From the NCBI GenBank assembly GCA_004154925.1, contig QJNS01000010.1, positions 310,001-374,000 of the forward strand: DNA of 64,000 bases, written 5' to 3'. Numbering within the stretch: position 1 is the stretch's first letter; every line of letters starts with the position of its first letter. Both the position numbers and the translations under genes were made by a program. The notes under the pieces are model-generated. The model saw only the letters and a program-made list of their open reading frames with translations. It was not told where the DNA came from and searched no databases. Origin of the DNA: Monosporascus cannonballus. Taxonomy: Eukaryota > Ascomycota > Sordariomycetes > Xylariales. This document shows positions 45,853 to 55,629 of the stretch, one piece after another.

Positions 45853-47523
45853 TTAAGCCGTATTAGCTATTCCTGGTTTTTTTGCAATTCTTTTCCCCAT
45901 CGAGTAAATTGTTTTCTCATATTGCAACTGCATCTTATTATACGTCGTTCTGGTTATCGTTTTAGAGATCTTCTGTAAATTGACGTATTTTTTTTGATGG
46001 TTTTCTTTTTTTAAGAATTTACAATAAATGCCAATTGAAAATAAAGGTCCGTAATAACTTTTTAATAATGCTTTTTTACCGTATGTTAAATTAATTTTTT
46101 TTCCGTTTAATAATTGTACCATTTATAATAACAAAAAGGGTTTTTCTGCGGGCACTGTTTTTCTTTAAACCAGCTCTTTATTTCGGCCAATTGTTAAATA
46201 TCTCCTGGGGCTATGGTTCAAAACTGTTAATACCATTATTTATTATTTTTGTTATGCCCGGTACGGTTTAGAAAATCGAATCCTTCGTAATATATACGGG
46301 TAATTCGTATATGGATATGTTATTTTTATTTTTCGTAATCGGGATATGCTCGTCGTCGACAGTATATGGCGTACATTTTACCATGTTAATCGGGTATTCC
46401 AGGGCAAAGTTTTTCTGTTCAATCCCGGTATTCGTATAATTATTCCTATAATGCTTCTTATTATATTCGCGATATTTGTTAAGCTAACTTTCTGGCTTTT
46501 CGCATTTCGCGTCGAATCTCTTATCGTAATAGTCCTTATTAAACTTCTCGCTATAAGCTTATTACGTATTTGACTTGGATTATGTTAATAGCCTTGTTAT
46601 CGTTTCCTTGATTATTTCTAAACTGTTCTTCCGGTATAAGGATTTAGTTATTTTATCGTGGTTTCTTAGTTTTTTTGTATTTATAAACCTTGTATCCCAT
46701 TTTGCTATAGTTAAAGCATTTAATCTGGCTTTAATCCTATCTATAAGTAACGCTAAGTTCCATAAATTCTGATGCTGTTCCGTAAAAAATAAAAGGTGCA
46801 TTTCGTTTTTTTTTCTTAATTAAATTTGTTATATCCTAAATATAAAGCATATTATCTTTTTTTCTCCTATTATTTTTTAAATTGTTAATTATTAATCTTA
46901 ATTACCTTTATAATATACCGGTTTAAAGTAATTAATTACTTAATTCGAATAATTTTATTTTTTATATTATTTTTCAATCCCTTATAAAATATATCAATAA
47001 GGGTATCGGTTTCGTTATTTCCTTATCTTACTTTAGCCGTAAGGTTTTTAAAGGTTATAACGTATTTGAACGCAAATATTTTTTATCGGAATTGTAGAAA
47101 TTATTAAGCCGTTAATCGTTTTTTATTCGGATTGCCGAAATTATTACGTATTTTATTTTCGAAATTGGTATAAATTAAGAAAATTTCGTTAATAAAGTTC
47201 TCCTTATTTATTTTTTTTATTTTTAAGAAATTTTTCATAATAAGTTTAAATTAATTAGCCGTATCTTTTGTTAAATATGTTTTTATTGCTAGAACCATAT
47301 CCGTTAGGTTATTAAGATCTAGGAAACGAAGATAAATTCGTGCCTGAATTAAAAAAGTTTAAAGATTGCCTTTTTTATCGTAGAGTTCTAGCTTTTTGGG
47401 CTTTATGCGAGCGAAAAAAGGTTGGGCAGATGGCATAACTCTAAGTTGTCGGACTTCTTTTTCCAGTTCCCGAATTCGAACCTAAAGCTGCTGAATAAGG
47501 GTTTTCTAAATACTGGTTAACAT
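45853..47523 (-). pseudogene. Chromovirus gag and gag-pol junction, degraded
   Basis: A minus-strand ATG at 47523 is followed by RIRELEKEVRQLRVMPSAQP and FFARIKPKKLELYD, the coiled start and first conserved block of Ty3-type Gag. Further on the frame is full of stops. The 45853-46122 stretch is open but lies near the gag-pol boundary and is not recognisable. Confidence 0.6.
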
Positions 47524-47583
47524 CTTAATAATATTAAGTATTACTTAGAGTTTAACGGTATTATTAAATAAAAGCTTGTAATA

Positions 47584-47959
47584 TATAACGAACTAAGCGG
47601 TTTAATCAATTATTAAACTTTAAGTCGACGGGTTTATGTTAGCAGGAATATCGTAAGAATATAAGTAATAAATATAATAACGTATTACGTCTCGTAATAC
47701 TAAGGGTGCCTTGGGTAACGATATTATATTACAAGCTGGTATTATTTAAATTATGGGAATAATAAGCGTATATATCCTTCTCCTTCTGGGCTTAATTATT
47801 CGTAATTACGCCGTTGGTGGTAATTACGATTATTTGGGATCACCTTTAATCATTAATAATCACTGGCTTGGCAGTGATCACCGTCACGTAACTCGGTGAG
47901 TGGCCCGTGTGCTCCCTGTTTGACCGTTTTCTGAGACCGGAGCTTGTCGGGTTGTAACA
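47584..47959 (-). repeat. 5' LTR of the chromovirus
   Basis: 376 bp; plus strand begins TATAACGAACTAAGCGG (TG changed to TA) and ends CGGGTTGTAACA. Its outer third keeps more G/C than the other LTR, showing uneven RIP along the copy. Confidence 0.92.
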
Positions 47960-48454
47960 CTGATCCAACTTATCTAACTAATCTAACTAATCTAATTTAA
48001 TTAACCTTATCGTCAACTTTGTTCTTAGAGCTTGAAAGCTCAAAGGCGCATACGTATAGATCTATTTCTTAAACCTTTGTTAATTTGTATAACGCGTATA
48101 AGATCTAGTAATATCTTAAAAAATCTTAGAAATCCTAGTCTTTAACCTAACCTTATTGTCGATCTTATCGCCGATATAAACTGGTTTTCTTAATTTAACT
48201 AATTTAACTTAATTAACTTAACTTAATTAATCGTTTATTTAATTTATAATAGATTAAATATAATAATTTAATATATAAAATAATATATTTTATTTTAAAA
48301 AATACTAATTTATTTAAAAAATTATATGTTTATTTATATGCATCGTAAATTAATAGCCTAATTACATTTAGCAAATGTAATATATATACAGTGGAGTAGC
48401 TCTACTAAAAACTTGGGTTTTGTCGCAGTGATCCCACCTACCGAAACGAGTAAG

Positions 48455-50285
48455 ATGGCACACAAGCGGGCCCACGGTACGGCGCCCGATACGGATCATC
48501 CGCCGGCTTCGGGTATCGCGTTCAACAAGAGATTGGTGGGGTACAGCATCAGCGAAGATGACCGCCAGCCCCGCCGAATAGTCGCTGTCAGGCAGTCCAC
48601 GTAAAGCCAGGGCAATGCCCAAAGAAAAGAAGACCTGAGAAGGGAATTCGAACGCCGAGAGGGGGCGCCCCGCCCTTTAACGGATCGGGAGAAATCACTC
48701 GAAGGCGTATCTGTCAAATTTCAATACGTCTTGATCGGCGTAGTACTTCCCGATGGATATACCGCGGCCTCCGGAGGAGGGAGGGTGCCGCCGGCCACGT
48801 TCGACCAGTTTAGGGAAGACGAGCATAAGGTCCTAAATCCCTGCGCCAAGGCCGTAAGGGTCGGGGTGCCTGTCAGTCCAGAATCTAAGGCGAGCAAGGA
48901 TTCGAGCCTAAGTCAACAGAATAAAGTCAACGCATACGCGCTCATAGACGAGCGAGGCGGGCTTCATCGCCCCACGCCCCTCGCCGCCGATAACGAGAAT
49001 GTGTTTTACTACCCCGAGTGGATGGAGGGGACGGGCAATATGACGGACGCCAGGAAGCGGTTAGTCCGCATAAAAGTAAATATTCGACGTTGGAGAGGGG
49101 CGGACGACAAAGCAGGAGAAGGAATCGATGATTATCCGCAAGCTGCTTCCACTGGTGATAGATCGTTATCAAAGATCAAGCCCAGGGACCCTTTGCCAAC
49201 GCACCCCGCCAGGTCCATAACGGCACAGCTTTGTAAGAACCTCGCGATGCGAATCGATACCGGGGATCCTATCTGGGATGATACGTTCCCCTGGTATGTC
49301 GACGCGGACGGCCGACTCGAAGACGTGAGGAGTCACGGCAGTGATGTGCTGGAGAAGGTCGTGCTCGGCATGGACGAGGTGACGGGCGACGAGGCCCGAA
49401 CAGCCGCCAGGCTGCTATCCGTAAGTCCCCCCTCCCCCACCGTCCCGGGACGGCCCGCTGGTGGATCATCCGCGCGGAATCTTGGTAGCGGCGGTGACGA
49501 CTGACCCTCGCGCAGGAACGGAGTGGGCAATTCTCTCGCGGGGAGACCGAGCTCGCCGTCGATCCTAAGTCCGTACTTCTCCTTTCCCGAGTTCTCCGGC
49601 GCGACGGCATAACGCCGGTGGACCGACACCTCGTCCACAGCTTCCTGGTGAATTTCTTCGTGGAATTGGAAGAAGCGGCGAACGAGGAGGACGAGGACCA
49701 GCCGTCACCGCCATCCCCGACCGAGGACGATGTCCGTCGCGCCATCGACAAGGCCCGTCGCCGAGCCCGGATGGCGGATCATCCGCCCCTCCGTGCATTC
49801 CTCCCGTCCCGGCCGTGGTCCGGTCGCCGGGCGAGAAACTCAGCGCCTTCATCCAGCTAGTCGTCGCGGATCTGAAAGAGATCCTACAAGTGACGAGAGG
49901 GATCAGGGACGGATGGAAGGAGCAGTGGGGTCCCGCTATCAACGAGCAGCCGCTGTCGGGCCTCCTGGGAGAGCTTCCTCAGTCAGCCGATATCAACACA
50001 ACCAAGAGCATCTCGGACGACATCTGCCAGGTCATAAACCAACAGAACGATCTCGTCGTTAGCCAGTTCCTCGAGCTCCTGCGAGAACGCGTGGCGGATT
50101 ATCAGGAGCTATGTCGGGCCCTAGGAGCGGAGGAGAAGGGAGAGGACCACGACAGTGACGAGGACGATGATTCCACCGAGGACTACGATGATAACGAAGG
50201 TGAGGGCGATGATGGTAATGGCCTTGTTGATACCGACAATAATGGTGCTGGGGACGTGAACATGGGAGGTATGGATGATGCCTAG
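48455..50285 (+). pseudogene. Unrecognised gene at the edge of the transposon block, with nonsense and frameshift mutations
   Basis: Normal GC content resumes here. A frame from ATG 48455 (MAHKRAHGTAPDTDHPPASG) meets TAA at 48602-48604, then continues in the same frame with protein-like sequence (KEDLRREFERREGAPRPLTD, FQYVLIGVVLPDGYTAASGG) to a good intron, 49421-49515 (GTAAGT..GCGCAG). Exon 2 (ELAVDPKSVLLLSRVLRRDG, HSFLVNFFVELEEAANEEDE) shifts by one base near 49800 into LSAFIQLVVADLKEIL.. and ends with a long Asp/Glu tail at 50285. TAA fits a CAA codon hit by RIP. Repairing both would give roughly 570 aa. No domain recognised; the late acidic tail suggests a nuclear protein. If the gene is instead intact, it would start at TTG/ATG after the TAA and need an unseen intron. 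Confidence 0.6.
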
Positions 50286-50413
50286 AAAGGGGAGACGGGC
50301 GACGTGTATCCTGAACCCTTGATAAGTAGCTCAAGAGCGAGAAATACCCGCGCCGGGTAAAAGAGTCAGCCGATCGGTTCTGCTACTCTACACCTTCGCT
50401 CTTTGCCAGTTCC

Positions 50414-50439
50414 GGGGGGGGGGGGGCCCCCCCCCCCCC
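50414..50439. repeat. G13C13 perfect homopolymer palindrome
   Basis: Thirteen G directly followed by thirteen C. This is a perfect 26-bp palindrome about 130 bases after the broken acidic gene. It may be a real hairpin or a sequencing/assembly join. Confidence 0.9.
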
Positions 50440-50572
50440 AGATAGGAAATGAGACGTTTTTCCATGCATGCTTTTCTATACTAGGGGTGTTATTCATTCG
50501 CTGCGCTGTATTTTTCGACGATGCTGCCATCTTAGGAGTTATGATTCCTCGGTTTGAAATTCTCCCCGCGGA

Positions 50573-50612
50573 ACACACACACACACGCACATACGCACAC
50601 CAAAAAAAAAAA
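50573..50612. repeat. CA repeat followed by A11
   Basis: ACACACACACACACGCAC, then ATACGCACACC and a run of eleven A. Confidence 0.85.
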
Positions 50613-53600
50613 GTTTTACACTCAACTCATGTTACGCGGGATAGATGTGTGTATGCGTGTGTGGGAGAGATACCCGCGTTCACGGATGATCCTCCTAAAG
50701 CCATCTCTTCCTCTTTTATTTTTCACTGCGAATGGTTTAATCTCATTACGTTTTTCCTAGCGCTTCCCATATAGTACCCGGCCATTATTATCGCGAAGCA
50801 AACCGTCAAGGAACGACTCGGACGGGATGACCACGGGGAAGGATGTGACCCTTCTTTCACTTTTATTACTTGTAGATGGCATAATTATGGGATGGGGGAG
50901 GCCGGGAAGAGTGCTACGTAGCACAAAAATAGGGGAATAGACTCGGGGTTATACAAGTACCAACAACGAGCCGGCCCACCATAGTGACCTAGGCAATACC
51001 GCACAAGACTGTTTAGTAGAGGATCATACGGAGCCCAAATGATTACTAGGCGCCTCTTGAGCATTTAAACTGTCAAGTCCGATAGCATCGGCCTCTGTAT
51101 TCTTCCATTGCCTTGTCATGTCGCAGCCCATGCGGTTGGCACCTAATTAGAGATTGTCTCCGAGGCATATATGTCCAGAGTTGCTCAATGAGGAACCCAT
51201 AAAGTTGTTAATTATGCAGCTAACAACCTGTTTTGCGTATGGAGATTACCCGAGAGCGCAGCTCATGGTGGAGGCATGTTTGGAAGGTTTGGGATGCAGT
51301 ACCGTTTCTCGCGATGATGAGGGGATGCCTTTCTAACCATAACCTTTATTTTATCCGGTTGCTGGTGGCGGGATGTGATGAGATCCCATGGATAAGGAAC
51401 CCAGGGAAACAAGAAAGGGTGGGCTCTACTAATTCCGGTTTGTTTCGCCATTACTATATATATTTTTGTGTGGTTTAATGGGACCTTGGAAAAAGAATTA
51501 AATAATAATAGCCTTCTATATATACAATAAAAATTAAGTATCCACTCATAGCTGAATCTCAAGTATTTGACTTTAGTTTTGCTTTTCTAGGATATAGGAG
51601 TACACCAACTGTCATGGCCGAGCCTCACGTGTTAAAAGGCTACGCTCAAGTGTACGAATATATGGATGAAGGAAGAAATTATTTATCTTCGAAGCGGTCG
51701 AGCTCCAAGCACTCAGCAACGTCAACATCTTGCTTTTCACACACTCGTTTATACCCCATCTACGTCGCCGCCATGGCTTCGACTTTGAGACTACCCGCAG
51801 TCTCTCGCAACGAGGGCTATAGCTACTACAGGAGAGCGGGGGAGATTGTGTTTCTGAGACGCGCCTCGAGTTCAACGACAGAGGAAATTCACTACCTAGT
51901 ATCTGCGGAATAAAAACATCTCATGTCAGGTATCAACTAGTGCCACAGCCTGACCATCCGAAAGAAAATCCGGACATCTAACACATGGCGAGATACGGTC
52001 CGGGGATGTTATACTTACTCATCATACGTAGTATAAATCACGAAAAATATGGGAAAGAATGGAAAGGAACCGAGACTGCATCACCTGCGTCTTCCTAATA
52101 AGCATCGAGATCCCGACAACTTAGTATCAAGCCAGCAGGGCAGACAACAAGTTTACGGTCCCAGAGCGAGACATTTACTCGGCCACTCGACAAGTGAGCC
52201 TTAGGAGTAGGTTACGGTGATATAGAAAACTCTTCGGGGATTGTATCACTACTCAAGACACGACAGTCGACAAGCAATCGACAGGACCAAAAGACGTCTT
52301 GCTTAAGTACATGAGGAAAACTCGGCGCACGAAGCCGCGGCGCCAGCGTCAGACTCTCACCGTCGAGCAGAGGGGAGTTGGTTGTGGCGTGGTTGTCTGG
52401 AACAATGTTCCTAACGGTTCAGAGTTGAACATCAGCTCCTCCGACTCTCAACTTCTCTCCACCTACATACCCACATAAATGCCTAGTCCGTAGCCTCTAG
52501 AACAATTCTGGTACGCACTAGACATTGAACCGGCACCTAGGCCACGCAACCGGGTCTGAGTCATGCATCACCGTGGGCCCCGACCCGAGTCCCTGGGGGC
52601 GGGACGCCGGACGGCCACGCACGTGTGCGCTGCCCCCGGCCCCTGGGAACCTGATGCTATGCCCGGGTTGCGCACTCCGTGGTGACTGATGACGACACTA
52701 TGTACGCAATCCGTTTGTATGGAATGACTCGCGGCCGCCGGAGTTGTTACCGGCGGCAGCGAGTCAGTCCTCTCACCGGATCAATTTTTTAGTCAGGTGT
52801 CCCAGAGAACGGAGGGAACGGAGTTTGCGCCTCTATGACTCTGCTAATCTACCTACGGTGGGCAACCACTCCACGCTTCGTGGGCTCATTAGTGGTAGGT
52901 ACTACTACTTAAGTAGGCCTTGGGCGCGCGGCCCCTGAGTCGCAGGGTCCAGCAAGGGTAGGTATCTCGGTAGGTACTGGATATGTGCGTGCCGCAGCGC
53001 ATACCTAAACCCTGTGAATCAAAAGAAAAAAGTCGGCGCTCCGTGCCACAGCGGCGGTACGTCGCAAATATTCCATTATGAAACCGCGTACCGCAGCGAA
53101 GCGGCGAACTCGTGAAGAATAGGGGGGCGGAGAGCAACCGATCTCAAAAGCAGGCACCTCGCCGCACGTACACGACGGCGGCGGCGGCGGGAGGGGATTC
53201 GACTCGCACAGCGCGCGGGAACACCAACGTGGCTACCTACTTAGATATGCAGCGGAGGAGGTGGATAAGAACTGCGAAAGGAGTTCATGTCGCCAACCGG
53301 TCACCGACCTCGAAAAAGAGGAGATGAAGCGGTAGTACCGTATCTAGGTATTGATGGGCTTGCGCGCATCATGCGGGCTGTAGGATTTTAGAAGTAATTG
53401 TGCTGGAATACCGTGGCATGGGGAATTTGCGTCTTGTTCAATTCAGTCACACTCGGAACTGCAGACTGCCGGCGCGCATGCTTTTAAGGTGCGTAGGGCA
53501 GCAGCTAATAATGAGTAGGTGGGTTACATGGGGGGAACCTGTGTGCAAGGAGGGCATACTTAGCGCATGTCTTGGCGACCATGTCGTGACATTCTTATTT

Positions 53601-54784
53601 CGACGGCGGTCTGTCTTGGCTGCTCTCCTGTTGGCCCCTTTGCTTGTACAAAATACATAGATTCCTACCTAGGTAGTAGGATTGTGGGACGCTGTGCCGT
53701 CTAGGAGGAAAGCTATTTGCTCGTGGGAGTTGGGAGTAGGCGAATTAAAACCAGTCCAGTGGATGAATTGGGCAATCGGGCTGGGCGGCGCTTGAACGGA
53801 AGAAAACCTGGAAAGCCACCGCCGCGGCTGCCCAGCTCTTCTGAACCGAAACGGACGCCACGGCGGCACAGCCTTTAGCCCTCTTGTAGGTGTCGGGGGT
53901 GCTGTCGCCATTCGACAGTTGTTCCCGAGTGCAAGTAACGCAACGCAAGGGTTTAATAAAATGCGCAAGCAGCCACCCAACGAACGGCCCTCTTCAGTTG
54001 GCTGGGGGCGGAGGGGGCGAGCGACTATTTCTGGTGGCACGCGGGTATGTTCAAGAAAAGCATACAGCATCCTGATGTATTACGAACGCTTCACAAAGCG
54101 CCAACTGCTTCCTGTGTCCCACGCAGCGCCAGGTGGGATATACACGTTTAGTAGCTTTCACAATCAGTTAATGAACTGGGTATGTGCGGAATAAACCATG
54201 TTGGTCTATATTTATCTTGTGGATGGGCGATCGAGATAGCCACCCAAGAAATGTCTTTTACCCGAAGCTATATACAAGAAGAACAAGGTAAACAAGTAAA
54301 CAGAGAGAGCGACAGGAATGGTGTGAAATACGCAAGGGGCACGGCCCCGTGCGCTATCAAGGTCGTGTACGTGATGCGAGAACCAATGCTCGCAAGAAAG
54401 TTAGGATAGCAGATAGGACCGGTGTGTCGTTCCTTGCGCCTGTTCCCCGAAAATGTGTGGGTATATATAATCCGTTCCCCGTTTTGCACAGAGTCTAAAT
54501 GCGCTGGGTCGCCGGACACCCGCCTTTTATCCTTTTCTAGGTCTATATCCGCTCGTATCCAAATCTCGTAATCTCGTGAAAGAAAAGTACCCGGGGGCCC
54601 TGCGCCGCAGGAGGGTCCCCTGAGGTGGTGAGAAGGGTAAGGGTGAACCTTCAATCTAAGTGAAGGGCTCCGGGGGTATCTCGAGAAAAGCGTATATGGT
54701 ATCAGCAGGCGTCATGTCGTCATTGCTTTGAGCGCCCAGCGCGTCTCGTATCACCGCGAATGAATGGTCTAGTCCATCCATAGT
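50613..54784. other. Gene-poor DNA
   Basis: About 4.2 kb with only short, unconvincing frames on both strands. Stretches near 52890-52990 and 53640-53690 are rich in TAGGTA/CTACCT words. I see no transposon ends. Confidence 0.5.
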
Positions 54785-55342
54785 TTATAGCTTGCCAAGA
54801 ACGAAGTTGCGGGAATGGTATTTGGCGTCCTCTTCTCTCCTTTCCTGATCCCCATAGTTGCCGACCGTGACAATCAGGTCGGTTTCGTCAGTCGAGACAG
54901 TCTGGATGTCGTCGGGAAGGTAGTACGCCGTCGGGCAGGGGAAAACTTTGCAGCCGGAGAAGGAGCTCTTGACCTCGGCGCCAGCTTGGCTCGCGGGATA
55001 CATCTCCTTGACGCCATCATGGTCGTTAGGGTCCACGATGGCCGAGACGTCGTAGTAGGTCAGGCCACCCCAGCCCTGGAAGGCGGCCTCGGCGAGCATT
55101 CCCGGAACATTCTCCTTGCCCTCCGAGACCGTATAGGCGTTGCCGATCCAGCCTTGAGGGAATTCGATCTTGACCTCGCAGTGACCTCCGAGCTCGACAG
55201 GGTCGATGTGGGCGTGGCCGGCGTCAGGGGTGACGTAGACTGTACGCTTGGTGTCGTCCAGGCTGACGAATGTCATGGAGTTGGCGCTGACCAGAGTTGC
55301 CGCGCAAAAGGCGACAGCAGCGAGGGTAGGAGCGAAATGCAT
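54785..55342 (-). CDS. Small secreted protein (DNase1-named fungal family)
   Basis: Single exon on the minus strand, 185 aa. A clear signal peptide (MHFAPTLAAVAFCAATLVSA) precedes the mature start NSMTFVSLDDTKRTVYVTP. Conserved-looking blocks follow: FPQGWIGNAYTVSEGKENVP, then GMLAEAAFQGWGGLTYYDVS, AIVDPNDHDGVKEMYPAS, a Cys pair in SGCKVFPCPTAYYLPDD, and TDETDLIVTVG. Mature Cys residues are at HCEVK, SGC and FPC. This pattern matches a family of secreted ascomycete proteins that databases call DNase1 protein, though I see no nuclease motif and the name should not be trusted. It is likely extracellular or wall-associated. Lies in gene-poor DNA, as candidate effectors often do, which alone is not evidence of that role. 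Confidence 0.8.
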   Translation of the reverse strand: MHFAPTLAAVAFCAATLVSANSMTFVSLDDTKRTVYVTPDAGHAHIDPVELGGHCEVKIEFPQGWIGNAYTVSEGKENVPGMLAEAAFQGWGGLTYYDVSAIVDPNDHDGVKEMYPASQAGAEVKSSFSGCKVFPCPTAYYLPDDIQTVSTDETDLIVTVGNYGDQERREEDAKYHSRNFVLGKL

Positions 55343-55621
55343 CTTGATAGTTTGGAGCTGAGTGGTTGTTGCGGAGAGAGTTCGCTATCGTTCGTCTAAC
55401 TGGTGGTTTCCAACACAGTCGATATTGTAAGCAGGTTAACTCGAAGAGAGTGTTAGGTAGCTCAGATTTAACAAGTCTTCTGATCAAGGAGTGAATCACA
55501 AAAGCTTGAAAAGGAAAGTATAAGAGCTACAAGTAACTCGCAGAAGTGATGTGTGAATAAGAAAATGGTTGGTAGTGAACCTCGATCAAACAGAGCATTA
55601 GGGGCAGGGCATCTCCTGCCC

Positions 55622-55629
55622 ATTATATA
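55622..55629 (-). promoter_or_regulatory. Possible TATA box of the secreted-protein gene
   Basis: On the minus strand GTATATAATGGG lies about 280 bases before the ATG at 55342, implying a long leader or leader intron. Confidence 0.35.

Larger units (their letters stand above)
41180..47964 (-). mobile_element. Ty3/gypsy chromovirus, full length, RIP-degraded
   Basis: The element is 41185-47959 (6775 bp) on the minus strand, flanked by the 5-bp duplication CTGAT (41180-41184, 47960-47964). LTRs are 374 and 376 bp. In transcription order: 5' LTR at right, gag (start near 47523), pol with reverse transcriptase, RNase H, zinc-binding integrase and a C-terminal chromodomain, a purine tract, then the 3' LTR at left. 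The chromodomain places it among chromoviruses, which integrate into heterochromatin. Differences between the LTRs are almost all C/T or G/A, with the left copy more AT-rich. No intact gene remains. Confidence 0.93.
41031..48435. mobile_element. Pair of inverted GGGATCACTG ends enclosing the chromovirus
   Basis: The left end GGGATCACTGTGACAAATCC at 41031 and, on the minus strand, GGGATCACTGCGACAAAACC ending at 48435 match at about 20 of 22 bases. Taking out the LTR element leaves roughly 630 bp of AT-rich DNA with no frame, so this would be a small non-autonomous element that was the target of the chromovirus. I found no target duplication, which leaves the class open. Element A inserted one base to its left. 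Confidence 0.55.
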
